A stretch of 64,000 nt of DNA, taken from Lacticaseibacillus absianus (lineage in GTDB: Bacteria; Bacillota; Bacilli; Lactobacillales; Lactobacillaceae). The stretch is taken from contig NZ_JABEKX010000001.1 of NCBI RefSeq assembly GCF_013407595.1, forward strand, positions 390,522-454,521, read 5' to 3'. Position 1 is the first letter of the stretch. Each line of letters begins with the position of its first letter. A program made the translations under genes and the position numbers. Shown here in pieces: positions 23,515 to 35,900 of this stretch. Under the pieces are notes generated by a model. The model did no database searches. It saw nothing but the letters and a program-made list of their open reading frames with translations, and was not told the DNA's origin.

Positions 23515-26500
23515 ATGTATCGATGCAGTAAGGGGTCGCGGCTTCTACGCGACACAGCTGAAGAAAAGCGCCACTACAAGATGTACAAGAAGGGCAAGCT
23601 CTGGATGACCGCCGGGCTCTCTTTGCTGTATGCCGGCATGATGTTGACGAATCAGTTGCAAGAAGTCCATGCCGATGAAGCCGATGGCGCGACTGCCGTA
23701 GTGGCCGACCAAGCGGCGACGACGGAGACCACGACGCAAGGCGGCGTGGTGCTCCAGAGCAGCAAGCAGGCCGCGGCGACCACCGCAAGTGCGCAGACGA
23801 CTCCAACGGCCGAACCGGCCGCGACTGGCGCTACCGCCAGTGCGGCGGGCAAGACGGCGACGGCTGATGCGGCTGAAGCGACCGAGATCACCGATCCGAC
23901 GACCGCGACTGCCTCTGTCGCGGCGATCATCGGCACCGGCGTCACCCTGCAAGACCAGACAGTCACTAGTGACCAGGTCGAAGAAGCGCGGGTCTATTCG
24001 GTGACCCTGACCCAGGGCCTCGTCGCACCAGCATGGACCGCGGCGGATTTTGACGTCGCAAACTTATCGAGCGAATCGGGCACCTACGCCGTGACCTTGA
24101 GCGCTAAGGGCCTGCGCGCGCTGCAAGACGCGAACCCGAGTTACCGGGTGACGGCGGCCAATGTGGCCGCGGGGCACCTGATTGTGACCGCAGCGCAGTC
24201 CGCAGAGACCAAGACCTCAGCAACTGAGGCCGAAGTGACCACACAGGCTGCCCAGACGACTGCGGACACGGCAACGACCGAAGACGCCGCGACGATCGCT
24301 GCGACTGAGACCGAGACGACGCCGGTACCTGTCGCGGCCACCAACCGCTACAGCAGCGCGACGGCCCAGAACCTGGCCGAGGGTGCCGCCAAGACGCTGG
24401 CGCAGATCAAGGTCTTCGTGGCCCAAGACGACGCGCTGGCCGCAGCCGACGAGACCGACAACATCGTCAACAACGCGGCGATGAAGGCCCTTGAACAGCA
24501 CATGACTACGGAAGCGGCAGCCATTGCTGACCTGACGGTGGAAGCTGAGGCGCTGTCCGTCACCGACGTCGAACAGGCGCTGGCGAAGCTGACTCAGGCC
24601 GCCAAGCTCCTCAACACGATGAACCAGGAACTGACCCAAGCGGCGTCGATGCTGGACAAGGACAAGTACGGCTACAAGCTCGGCGCCAAGCAGACCGCCG
24701 AAGATGCGCTGGCTCAAGCCGCGCTGCCGGATAACGTGTCCGCCATCGTCGATGACTATGGGGATCTGATCATCACGGCGTCCAGCGAGTCTAGCTACCA
24801 GGCCGCCGTGCAGGCACTGAAGGATCAGGGCCTGATCGGGGCGTTCCGGGAAATTGTAGACCCGAATGATCAGGCGGCGACGCATGTGGGGACGAATATC
24901 TTTGATGAGCAGGGGCACTATCGGGTGATCGCGGCATCACAAAGAGATTTCGCTGATGGGAAAATGACAGTCGCGGATATTGACTTGACGGGTATTGACC
25001 CAGACAACATTGTGGCGGCATATTTTGTGGCTCAGGCAGAAGCTGGTGATTCAGCTACACAGGCGAATCTGGTGAATGGTGGTCAGCTACAACTCTACTG
25101 GGATGACTTTACAATTAATCCAGGACGATATTTTGCGGGATATACGGCTGACAGCGACCATTCAAAGATCTCTTCTGCTGGGTTTGGTGGCTATCAACTC
25201 CCGGTTATGGCTGCGGGAAATGCGAATAACAATGCCTTCTTGGCGTACGTTAATGACCTTGATCTGGCGCGACAGTTAGCGGGAGGAAAGCATAGAGTAG
25301 CAGTTGGCTTGCCAGGGGTAAAAGCGGGTAGTTGGAATAGTGTATCTGTGTTCGTGGTCGTTCGTGACCCTAATGCGCCGCTTTCTCGCGTCACGATCAA
25401 TGATTCAGGGGCTGCCACAGGTAGCACCAACAGTACCTCAGTTTTGACCATCCAATCGAATATTGCTAAAGGTTACCAAATCCCTGACGGGGCTGAGCTA
25501 AATGTCATGATTGGTCAGGGGTCTTTTCCAGATACTGGTGATTCTATCACGGGGACAGCCTCTGTTGATGGCGGGCCAGATACGCCACTAAACATCAAGG
25601 TGGTAGCGCCTGCCGAGGGCTGGATTAATGCTATCTCCGCAGATGTGAATGTGCAAGCGGGAGACACAGCGGGTTCGGTGACTGCTACGTTTAAGCTTTT
25701 TAATAAGGCGGGTTCCGGCCGGGATACCATGGGCTTTATCGTTCAGCAGATCGAGATCGAAGCCCAGGGGGCCAAGTTTCATTACCTAAGTAGCGAAACC
25801 GGTTTGCCAGTTGGCGTCGGTCTGCAGGGAGGCGAGCCGTTCACTGATGTGAACGGGGAGACGACCACACCGATGATCGACGAGAAAGGCACGTTCCTGC
25901 TTCAAGGGGCGCCTGGCGACCCGATCCCGCGGGAAGAAGTGGATATTCCTGGTTATTTCCTGTCTGGGAGCGAGACCGGCGACACCGACTGGAAGTTCAA
26001 GGCCAATGGGAGCACGATTGTCAAGTACTACTACACCCCGAACACTCAGAAGATCAATGTTACGTATGTGGATGACGACGCAACAGATCCACAGGACTTA
26101 TCTGCCTTTGCTGAGACCATGAGTGGTAAGACGGACGCTGACGCTGACGACACCTTGTGGGACTTTGCCAGCGCTGGGTACGAATGGGTCGGAGAAGAGG
26201 ACCAGTCGCAAGGCGCGCAAGGCTTGGGGACGAATGCCGATCACACCACGTTGACCGGGATCTACACGACGACCGAAGAGCTCGACCCAATCACGCGCAA
26301 ACTCGTCACTGGCACCGAGACCGACCAATCCATCGTGATCCACCTAAAGCACAAAGTGACCGCGACTGAACTCGGGTTCTCGGTCAGTCGTGAGGTTCAA
26401 CTTCTCGAACAGGGGACGGAGACCGAACTGCAGGCCCCACTGCTTCAGGCGGATCTGCCAGACCCGGCCGACCGCGTTACGGATGCGGATAAGTCTGGGG

Positions 26501-29500
26501 TGACCTGGCACGTGGTCTCTCTGTTCGATGAGGCGACACAGACGGACCTCGGTTACGACACGAACGGCGACGGGATCGCTGATACCAGCGATCCGTTGAG
26601 TGCAGCGTACCTTGATGCGGGCGAAAGCGATACCCTCGCGGCGATCACGGTCCCGACCATCAGCGGTTACACGGCGGTGGCGGTCACCGGGGATACCCAA
26701 CCTGGGGATACCGCCACAACGATCGGGGCACTGACGATCGGCTCCGATTACAACGGCGCTAACGAGCTCAAGCTCACGGTTTACTATCAGAAGAACGTGG
26801 CCGAGGCGAGTGTGCAGATCAGCGGCTTCGAGAAGGTCTATGACAACGATTCGTCGCAGGATCCGACGACGTTCACCCTGACGTCTGCCGATCCGGCGCT
26901 CCAGATTCCGGCACTGACTGAGGACGATTTTGACCTGAGTGCCGTCTCACAAGAAGTCGGCACCTATGACATCAAGCTGTCCGCCGCCGGCTTACAAAAA
27001 CTACAGGAGGCGAACCCGTCGTATTACCTCACGACGGCTTCGATTGGCGTTGGCCACTTCACCGTCACCCCGGCAGAAGTGTCCGTTACGCTGGCATACC
27101 TCCAGAAGATGTATGACGGCCAGGCGTTCCCTCAGGCGACGGCAGACGAGCAGGCGAAGATCGATAGCTATATCAATTGTTTCGACGTACCGACGCTGGG
27201 GATCACCCCAGTTCTGACGATCGGCGACCTGAGCGCGTTCGTCGATGTTGGGGACTATGACATCACCCTGGCACCTATCGACATGACGAGTGCGGCGAAC
27301 CGGAACTATCACTTCACCGTTGAACCGGGGATCCTGCGCATCTATGATGCCGCAGCGACGAATCCTAACCAGTTGCTGATGAGCCAGCCGACCGAGACGA
27401 TCACGTATCAATATGAGAATGGGGACCGTGCCAACGTCTGGAATACCGACGGCACGCCGGCACCGAACGGTGAGGGGCGGTTGAACACACACACCGAGAC
27501 CGTCACCTTCACCCGTCTTGGGTACGCGCCGATGGCGTATACCAATATGATCGATTACAGCGAGTGGACACCGACCACGGTTAGCTTCAACGCTGTCGAT
27601 ACGCCGTCGATCGTGGGTTACACCGCTGATGTGACGACTGTGGCGGCGACGCCGGCGACGGCTGACGGGCAGCCGATCGCGGTCATCGTGACTTACAAGG
27701 CGAATGAGCAAAAAGCCGTGATCACCTACGTCGACGATAGCGCCGGTGGCGTGACCGTGCATACCGACACCATGACTGGCGGTAGCGCAGCGCAACTCGA
27801 CTACACCGTCGTGCGTCGGGCGATTGAACATGGCCTGCTCACGCAAGGCTATCTGATCGACGGGGACGACCTACCGACCGGCAACGTGATCACCTTCGAT
27901 ACTGATGACCTGGTGAACCAAACCTACACGATCCACCTGAAGCATAGCGTCACCACGATCACGCCAGACGAGCCGGGCACACCGGGCGAGCCGATCAAGC
28001 CAGGGTTACCTGACTGGCCGGCAGACTCCGCAAAGGCGCAGCTTGAGCGGACCGTGACCCAGCGCGTGCAGTACGTCTACGCCAAGGGGGGTAAGGTCGC
28101 CGACGATATCATCACGACCAAGACCTTCCAGCGCACCGGAACTGTGGACAACGTGACCGGTAAGGTCACCAACTTCACCGACTGGGTGGCAGTAGACGGG
28201 GACAGCTTCGACGTGCTGACCAGCCCTGAACAGGCGGGTTACACGCCGGATCTGACCGCGACGGAGGCCTACACCGTGAACGCGAACACTGGGGATATGA
28301 ACCTGGTGGTCACCTACACGACAGACGGCCAGCGGATCTTGATCAACTACGTTGATGACGATGCGAGTGGTGTGACGGTCCACACGGACACCTTGACCGG
28401 TGGCAGTGAGACGACGCACAACTACACCAATGTACGCCAGGCGATCGAAGGCGGGCTGCTTAGTCTCGGCTACCTGATCGACGGAGACGACCTGCCAATC
28501 GGCAACGTCGTGACCTTCGATACGGATACCAAGACAGATCAGACTTACACCGTTCACCTGAAGCACAGTACGACTGAGATCACGCCAGACGAGCCGGGCA
28601 CACCGGGCGAGCCGATCAAGCCAGGGTTACCTGACTGGCCGGCAGACTCCGCGAAGGCCCAGCTCGAACACACCGTGACCCAGCGCGTTCAGTACGTCTA
28701 CGCTAAGGGCGGCAAAGTGGCTGCGGACGTGGTCAATGTCAAAGTCTTCCAGCGCACCGGAACTGTGGACAACGTGACCGGTAAGGTCACCAACTTCACC
28801 GACTGGGTGGCAGTAGACGGGGACAGCTTCGACGCATTGACCAGCCCTGAACAGGCAGGTTACACGCCGGATCTGACCGCAACGGACGCCTACACCGTGA
28901 ACGCGAACACTGGGGATATGAACCTGGTGGTCACCTACACGGCGGACCAGCAACAGCTGCGGGTCGTCTTCTTCGATGATACGACGCATCAGTGGCTGGC
29001 GACGAAGTACGCGACCGGGGAGACTGGCACGACGAGCCTGTACCGGACCGATTCCGACATCGCGATGTACCTGCGACTCGGCTTCGAGCTGGTGTCGGAT
29101 GGTTATCCGACGACGGGCATCGTGTTCGACACCGACTCTACGCATCACCAGACTTACGGCGTGCACCTGAAGCACGGGATGGTCACGGCCACCCCAGCGC
29201 AGCCAGGGAAGCCGGGGCAAGCAATCGACATGGATAATCCGGACGGGCCGAAGTGGCCGGCGGAGACCGGAATCGATGGCCTACAGCGGGTGATCACGCA
29301 GACGATCCACTATTTCTACCAGGATCAGACGCAGGCGCATGCGGATGTGGTCGATCAAGTGACCTTCACCCGTACGGCGACGGTCGACAAGGTCACTGGC
29401 GCGACGGTCTTCACCGACTGGGTCGCCGTGGACCAGGATACGACTTTTGACGCCAAGACCAGCCCGAAGTTGACGGGATACACAGCGACGCCTCAGGCGA

Positions 29501-29823
29501 TCGCGGCGGTCACAGGGCTGAACGCGGCAAGTGCAGATATGGAAGAGACGGTCATCTACGTCCGAGTGACGGACCCGACCGGCCCGACCGATCCGAAGGG
29601 GCCGAAGACGCCTCAAACGACAGTCGATCCGAATGAACCGCAGGGGCCAGCACTTCAGCCACTCGACTCACGCGTCGACGACACGACGACCGACACACCG
29701 GCAGTGGGGCAACTGCCGCAAACGGGCGACGAGAAAAATCAACTGCTTGCTGCGACCGGGCTCAGCCTGATCGGCATGCTTGGACTCGCGGGGGCGATGG
29801 TCAAGCGGCGGCGTGAGGAATAA
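23515..29823 (+). CDS. giant LPXTG adhesin with KxYKxGKxW signal, MBG and MucBP/Mub modules
   Basis: A 2102-residue surface protein. The ATG at 23515 follows GAGGAGGAA. Residues 22-53 carry the signal motif KMYKKGKLW and a hydrophobic stretch. A Thr/Ala-rich region is followed by an MBG-like module (about 150-230), a helical region (280-400), and a globular, lower-GC segment (about 445-740) that looks like a ligand-binding domain. Then come MucBP-like modules (FHYLSSETGLPVG; INVTYVDDDATDP), MBG modules with KVYDND and KMYDGQ, and Mub-type repeats with TYVDDSAGGVTVHTDTMTGG. The C-terminus has LPQTGDEKNQ, a hydrophobic segment and an RRREE tail. It probably binds mucin or other host or partner glycans. 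KxYKxGKxW signals are known for accessory-Sec substrates, but no secA2 or secY2 is in the window. Confidence 0.9.
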   Translation: MYRCSKGSRLLRDTAEEKRHYKMYKKGKLWMTAGLSLLYAGMMLTNQLQEVHADEADGATAVVADQAATTETTTQGGVVLQSSKQAAATTASAQTTPTAEPAATGATASAAGKTATADAAEATEITDPTTATASVAAIIGTGVTLQDQTVTSDQVEEARVYSVTLTQGLVAPAWTAADFDVANLSSESGTYAVTLSAKGLRALQDANPSYRVTAANVAAGHLIVTAAQSAETKTSATEAEVTTQAAQTTADTATTEDAATIAATETETTPVPVAATNRYSSATAQNLAEGAAKTLAQIKVFVAQDDALAAADETDNIVNNAAMKALEQHMTTEAAAIADLTVEAEALSVTDVEQALAKLTQAAKLLNTMNQELTQAASMLDKDKYGYKLGAKQTAEDALAQAALPDNVSAIVDDYGDLIITASSESSYQAAVQALKDQGLIGAFREIVDPNDQAATHVGTNIFDEQGHYRVIAASQRDFADGKMTVADIDLTGIDPDNIVAAYFVAQAEAGDSATQANLVNGGQLQLYWDDFTINPGRYFAGYTADSDHSKISSAGFGGYQLPVMAAGNANNNAFLAYVNDLDLARQLAGGKHRVAVGLPGVKAGSWNSVSVFVVVRDPNAPLSRVTINDSGAATGSTNSTSVLTIQSNIAKGYQIPDGAELNVMIGQGSFPDTGDSITGTASVDGGPDTPLNIKVVAPAEGWINAISADVNVQAGDTAGSVTATFKLFNKAGSGRDTMGFIVQQIEIEAQGAKFHYLSSETGLPVGVGLQGGEPFTDVNGETTTPMIDEKGTFLLQGAPGDPIPREEVDIPGYFLSGSETGDTDWKFKANGSTIVKYYYTPNTQKINVTYVDDDATDPQDLSAFAETMSGKTDADADDTLWDFASAGYEWVGEEDQSQGAQGLGTNADHTTLTGIYTTTEELDPITRKLVTGTETDQSIVIHLKHKVTATELGFSVSREVQLLEQGTETELQAPLLQADLPDPADRVTDADKSGVTWHVVSLFDEATQTDLGYDTNGDGIADTSDPLSAAYLDAGESDTLAAITVPTISGYTAVAVTGDTQPGDTATTIGALTIGSDYNGANELKLTVYYQKNVAEASVQISGFEKVYDNDSSQDPTTFTLTSADPALQIPALTEDDFDLSAVSQEVGTYDIKLSAAGLQKLQEANPSYYLTTASIGVGHFTVTPAEVSVTLAYLQKMYDGQAFPQATADEQAKIDSYINCFDVPTLGITPVLTIGDLSAFVDVGDYDITLAPIDMTSAANRNYHFTVEPGILRIYDAAATNPNQLLMSQPTETITYQYENGDRANVWNTDGTPAPNGEGRLNTHTETVTFTRLGYAPMAYTNMIDYSEWTPTTVSFNAVDTPSIVGYTADVTTVAATPATADGQPIAVIVTYKANEQKAVITYVDDSAGGVTVHTDTMTGGSAAQLDYTVVRRAIEHGLLTQGYLIDGDDLPTGNVITFDTDDLVNQTYTIHLKHSVTTITPDEPGTPGEPIKPGLPDWPADSAKAQLERTVTQRVQYVYAKGGKVADDIITTKTFQRTGTVDNVTGKVTNFTDWVAVDGDSFDVLTSPEQAGYTPDLTATEAYTVNANTGDMNLVVTYTTDGQRILINYVDDDASGVTVHTDTLTGGSETTHNYTNVRQAIEGGLLSLGYLIDGDDLPIGNVVTFDTDTKTDQTYTVHLKHSTTEITPDEPGTPGEPIKPGLPDWPADSAKAQLEHTVTQRVQYVYAKGGKVAADVVNVKVFQRTGTVDNVTGKVTNFTDWVAVDGDSFDALTSPEQAGYTPDLTATDAYTVNANTGDMNLVVTYTADQQQLRVVFFDDTTHQWLATKYATGETGTTSLYRTDSDIAMYLRLGFELVSDGYPTTGIVFDTDSTHHQTYGVHLKHGMVTATPAQPGKPGQAIDMDNPDGPKWPAETGIDGLQRVITQTIHYFYQDQTQAHADVVDQVTFTRTATVDKVTGATVFTDWVAVDQDTTFDAKTSPKLTGYTATPQAIAAVTGLNAASADMEETVIYVRVTDPTGPTDPKGPKTPQTTVDPNEPQGPALQPLDSRVDDTTTDTPAVGQLPQTGDEKNQLLAATGLSLIGMLGLAGAMVKRRREE
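24850..25735 (+). other. low-GC mosaic segment inside the first adhesin gene
   Basis: Codon choice changes abruptly here to A/T-ending codons (GTA, AAT, TTT, GGT), while both flanks use almost only G/C-ending codons. The frame stays open. The encoded segment (about residues 445-740) looks globular. This suggests replacement of the binding domain by recombination with lower-GC DNA. Confidence 0.75.
28006..28950 (+). repeat. near-identical tandem Mub-type repeats in the first adhesin
   Basis: Two consecutive units of about 612 bases are nearly identical over long stretches, for example from GATCACGCCAGACGAGCCGG (27957 and 28578) through the NVTGKVTNFTDWVAVDGDSF segment. This indicates recent duplication or gene conversion. 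Confidence 0.8.
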
Positions 29824-29864
29824 GCGGAAAAATATGCGCATCCCTGAACTGGGGTGACATCACT

Positions 29865-29935
29865 GAATATTGTGGGGTATTCATCAAGTCGTCCTGATCC
29901 GTCAGGACGGTTTGGTTGAGTACCCCAAATATTTG
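29865..29935 (+). promoter_or_regulatory. nested inverted repeats in the leader of the second adhesin gene
   Basis: An imperfect outer stem (29865-29882 with 29918-29935, core TGGGGTA/TACCCCA) encloses a perfect 8-base hairpin CGTCCTGA/TCAGGACG (29890-29897 with 29902-29909). It ends 9 bases before the ribosome binding site. It may be an attenuator, an mRNA-stability element or a protein-binding site. Confidence 0.45.
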
Positions 29936-29954
29936 GTCGAAATGGAGGAGCAAG

Positions 29955-32900
29955 ATGCAAAAGTACTTATTTCATGAGGTGGAAATGGCGTATCGGCAAA
30001 GCGAGCACAAGCGGCTGTACAAAGCCAAGAAGCGCTGGCTCGTCAGCAGCCTCTCCGTGGCCACGTTAGCGCTTGGCACGATGGCGGTGTCCGAAGCGGT
30101 CCTTAGCCAGCCGGCGCAGACTGTGCATGCCGGTGGGATCCCGACACCGATGACCGTCAGCTTGGGCACGACGGTCAATACGAAGGTGTACGATGGCACG
30201 CCGGATTTTGCGGACATCCAGATTGCGAAGATCACCGGTATTTCTAACCCCAATGTGCCGACGTTGACGCCGGACGACATCGACTTCAGCGCAGTTGGTG
30301 CGGACGCAGGCAGCTACGATATCGCGTTGTCGCCAGCCGGTGAAGCCAAGGTGCTGGCGGCCAACCCGGATTGCACCGATGGCATCAAGAAGGCAAGTGG
30401 CAGAGTGACGATCACCAAGCGGCCGATCACGATCACGCCTGATAATCTGACTTGGGAAGTCGGCACCCCGAAGCCGGCCTACACGGCAACGGTGGACGGC
30501 CTGCTGCCGGGGATGACAGCGCCGGCATACACGATCCAGACGACGCGGGAGATCGCTGAAGGGAACTTCGGCACGACTACGCTTGAAGTGATCTATGACA
30601 AGAATGAGAAAAACTTCAAGATCGACGCCAAGACCGGCACACTGACGGTCACCGGGCACGTCATGTCCGCGCAGGTGGGCAACGTGACGAAGGAAGAAGA
30701 CGGTTACAAGATCTTCACAACCGTCCCGACGGTCACCATGAGCAACGGTGACGTGATCACCGACTTGACCACCGATGATTTTAACTGGGATCAGGTCCAG
30801 GCCGCACCGGGCCGCTACGCGATCACCCTGAGCAATCAGGGGATCGCGGCGATCAAGGCCCGTTACGGGAGCAGTACCTCACTGCCAGACGACCAGATCA
30901 CCGCGGGCTACGCGATCATCACGGCTAAAGGCGGGACGACCACACCGGCCACTGCCTTGCACGCGACCGTCGGCGGTCTGCACAAGACTTACGATGGCAA
31001 CACGACCTTCACCGACCTGCCAGAGGTGACCCTGGACAACGGGGCGACTGTACCGACGCTAACGGCGACCGATTTCGACTTCAGTAAGGTCCAGGCGAAT
31101 GCTGGTAACTACACGGTGACGTTGACGCAAAGCGGCGTGGACAAGATCGTTGCCGCGAACACGGACACGACGCTGGCACTCACAGATGTTAAAGCGGGCC
31201 AAGTCGTGATCGACAAGGCGGAAGCGACGATCACCGCAGATGCGGCAAATAAGGTCGAAGGCGACGCCGACCCAGCGCTAACCGCGACGGTTGAAGGGGC
31301 AGTCAACGGCGAGACACTCAACTACACGGTGGCGCGTGATGCGGGCGAAACCGCCGGCGACTACGCGATCACTGTGACGGCGGGGACTAACCCGAACTAT
31401 GACGTCAAGGTGACAGGTGAAACCTTCACAATCACCGCTAAGCCAGTAGCGCCGAAGACGGCGTTGAAGGCGACCGTCGGTGATTTGCGCAAGACCTATG
31501 ACGGCACGACGGACTTCGCTGACCTGCCGGCAGTCACCCTAGACAATGGGGCAACGGTACCGACGTTGACCGCAGCCGATTTTGACGTCTCTGCCGTGCT
31601 AGCAGACGCCGGCAACTATACCGTCACGCTCAACCAAGCGGGCGTGGACAAGCTCGTCGCGGCGAATGCCAACACAACCTTGGTCTTGGCCGATGTCACC
31701 GCAGGCCAAGTCGTGATCGACAAGGCGCAGGCGACGATCACCGCAAATGATGCGAATAAGGTCGAAGGCGACGCCGAACCTGCCCTGACGGCAACTGTCG
31801 ACGGGGCGGTCAACGGGGAGACCCTGGACTACACCGTGGCGCGTGACGCGGGCGAAACGGCCGGCGACTACGCGATCACCGTGACGGCGGGGGCCAACCC
31901 GAACTACGCCGTCACCGTGGCTGGTGGGACGTTCACGATCAATGAACAGCCGGTAACACCGACAACCGTACTTCATGCGATGGTCGCAGGACTGACCAAG
32001 ACCTACGACGGGAATGTAGACTTTACAGATGTGCCGGCAGTGATCCTGGACCACGGGGCGACCGTACCGACGTTGACTGCGGATGACTTCGATTTCAGCG
32101 AGGTCCAGGCGGATGCCGGGACCTACACCGTCACGCTTAACCAATCTGGCGTGGACAAGATCGTTGCCGCGAACACCGACACGACCTTGGCCCTGACCGA
32201 CGTCACGGCGGGCCAGGTCGTGATCGATAAGGCTCAGGCAACGATCACCGCAGATGATGCGAATAAGATCGAAGGCGACGCTGAGCCAACGCTGACTGCC
32301 ACGGTCGACGGGGCCGTCAACGGCGAGACGCTCAACTACACCGTAGCGCGTGACGCTGGTGAAACCGCTGGCGACTACGCGATCACTGTGACGGCGGGGA
32401 GCAACCCGAACTACGACGTCACCGTAGCCGGCGGGACTTTCACCATCACGGCGCAGGCGACGACTGCGCTTCACGCAACGGTCGGCGAGCTGCGCAAGAC
32501 CTACGACGGCACGGCAGCCTTCACTGACCTGCCGGCAGTCACCCTAGACAACGGGGCAACGGTGCCGACGTTGACCGTGGATGATTTCGACTTCAGTGAG
32601 GTCCAGGCGGATGCGGGGACCTACACCGTCACGCTCAGCCAATCTGGCGTGGACAAGATCGTCGCGGCGAACACCGACACGACGCTGGCCCTGACCGATG
32701 TCACGGCGGGCCAAGTCGTGATCGATAAGGCCCAGGCGACGATTACCGCAGATGATGCGAATAAGGTCGAAGGTGACACTGAGCCAACGCTGACCGCAAC
32801 GGTCGACGGCGCGGTCAACGGGGAGACCCTGGACTACACCGTGGCCCGTGATGCCGGTGAAACCGCTGGCGACTACGCGATCACCGTGACGGCGGGGGCC

Positions 32901-35900
32901 AACCCGAACTACGATGTGACCGTGGCCGGCGGGACCTTTACCATCACGGCACCGGCCTTCAAGGCCACGATCGGTGAGATCCGCAAGGTCTACGACGGCA
33001 CGACGGCGTTCAGTGACCTGCCGGAAGTGACCCTGACCAACGGCGCGACGGTGCCGGTCCTGACGGTGGCTGATTTTAACTTCGACGCCGTGGGCGCCGG
33101 GGCTGGGCGCTACCAGCTGACGCTGAGCCAAAGCGGGCTGGATAAGCTTGCGGCGGCCGATCCAAGTCTGGCGCTGACCGCAGACGACGTGAGCGCCGGT
33201 CGGGCGATCATCGAGCAGGCGCAGGCAACCATCACGGTGGATGACCTGGTCAAAATCGATGGTGACCCTGATCCTGTGTTGACGGCGACCGTCACCGGGA
33301 CCGTTGCCGGCGAGACGCTCGACTACACGCTCACCCGCGACCCTGGCGACAGGCTGGGCGCCCACGCCATCAATGTGACGCTCGGTGACAACCTGAACTA
33401 TGCGATCCAGGTCACGCCGGGCACGCTAACGATCAAGCCGCGGCCAGTCGTGACCACGACGGCCCTGACGGCGACGGTCGGTGGGCTGCACAAAACCTAT
33501 GACGGGACGCCGGCCTTCACTGACCTGCCGGCAGTCACCCTGGATAACGGGGCGATGGTGCCGACGCTGACCATAGATGACTTCGACTTCAGCGGGGTCC
33601 AGGCGGATGCTGGGACCTACACTGTGACGCTCAACCAAGCGGGCGTGGCCAAGATCGTGGCGGCCAACGCCAGCACGACCTTGGCCCTGGCCGACGTCAC
33701 CGCTGGCCAAGTCGTGATCGACAAGGCGGAAGCGACGATCACCGCAGATGACGCGAACAAGGTCGAAGGTGACGCCGAGCCCGCCCTGACCGCGACGGTC
33801 GACGGCGCGGTCAACGGGGAGACCCTGGACTACGCCGTGACCCGTGACGCCGGCGAAACCGCTGGTGACTATGCGATCACCGTGACGGCAGGCGCCAACC
33901 CGAACTACGACGTCACCGTAGCCGGCGGGACCTTCACCATCACGGCGCAACCGGCGACTGTGCTTCACGCGACGGTCAGTGGCCTGACCAAGACCTATGA
34001 CGGGACGCCGGCCTTCACTGACCTGCCGGCAGTCACGCTGGATAACGGGGCGACGGTACCGACGTTGACCGTGGATGATTTCGACTTTTCCGCCGTTGAG
34101 GCGAATGCGGGCAGCTACGTCGTCACGCTGAGCCAAAGTGGTGTGGATAAGCTCGTCGCGGCCAACGCCAACACGACCTTAGCCATGGCTGACGTCACTG
34201 CCGGGCAAGTCGTGATCGACAAGGCGCAAGCGACGATCACCGCAGATGATGCGAATAAGGTCGAAGGCGATGCCGAGCCAACGCTGACCGCGACGGTCGA
34301 CGGCGCGGTCAACGGGGAGACCCTGGACTACACCGTGACCCGTGACGCCGGTGAAACGGCCGGCGACTACGCGATCACCGTGACGGCAGGGACCAACCCG
34401 AACTACGCCGTCACTGTGGCCGGCGGGACGTTCACCATCAGTGAACAGCCGGCAACGCCGACGATTGCGCTTCACGCGACGGTCGGTGGGCTGACCAAGA
34501 CCTATGACGGGACGCCGGCGTTCACTGACCTGCCGACAGTCACCCTGGATAACGGGGCGACCGTGCCGGCGCTAACGGCAGACGATTTCGACTTTTCCGC
34601 CGTTGAGGCGAATGCGGGCAGCTACACCGTCACGCTGAGCCAAGCGGGTGTGGACAAGCTCGTCGCGGCGAACGCCAATACGACCTTGGCCCTGGCCGAC
34701 GTGACCGCGGGCCAAGTCGTGATCGACAAGGCCCAGGCGACGATCACTGCCGACGCGGCAGGGAAGGTCGAAGGCGCCGCCGAGCCAACGCTGACGGCGA
34801 CGGTCGACGGCGCAGTCAACGGCGAGACCCTTGATTACACCGTGGCCCGTGACGCCGGTGAAACCGCTGGCGACTACGCGATCACCGTGACGGCGGGGAG
34901 CAACCCGAACTACGACGTCACCGTGGCCGGCGGGACCTTCACGATCAGTGACCAGCCGGCGACACCGACGACTGCGCTTCACGTGATGATCAGCGCGCTG
35001 ACCAAGACCTATGACGGGACGGCGGCCTTCACTGACCTGCCGGCAGTCACGCTGGATAACGGGGCGACGGTGCCGGCGCTAACGGCAGACGATTTCGACT
35101 TTTCCGCCGTTGAGGCGAATGCGGGCAGCTACACCGTGACGCTGAGCCCAAGCGGCGTGGCGAAGCTGCTGGCAGCGAACCCGAACACGACGCTGGCCCT
35201 GGCCGACATCACGGGTGGCGCCGTTGTGATCGATAAGGCGCCCGTCACGATCACCGCGGATGCGGCGACCAAGACTGAAGGGGCGGCCGATCCGACGCTG
35301 ACGGCAACGGTCGTCGGTGCAGTCGCTGGGGAGACCCTCGATTACACCGTGACCCGAGACGCAGGCGAAGCGACTGGCGATTACGCGCTCACCGTGACCG
35401 TTGGGGATAACCCGAACTACGACGTGACCGTTGTGACGGCGGCCGCCGGGTGGTTCACCATCTCCGAACCGCAGGTGACACCGGCGACGGCGCTTCACGC
35501 GACGGTCGGTGGGCTGACCAAGACCTACGACGGGACGACGACCTTCCCTGACCTGCCGGCAGTCACCTTGGACAATGGCGTGACCGTGCCAGACCTGACG
35601 GCAGACGATTTCGACTTCTCCGCGGTTGACGCGAATGCGGGCAGCTACACCGTGACGCTGAGCCCAAGCGGCGTGGCGAAGCTGCTGGCGGCGAACCCGA
35701 ACACGACGCTGGCCCTGGCCGACATCACGGCTGGCACCGTCGTGATCGACAAGGCCCAGGCGACGATCACCGCAGCAGCGGCGACCAAGGTCGAAGGGGC
35801 GGCGGAGCCGACCCTGACCGCGACGGTCACCGGGGCAGTCGACGGGGAGACCCTCGACTACACGGTGGCGCGCGAACCAGGCGAAGCGGCCGGCGACTAC

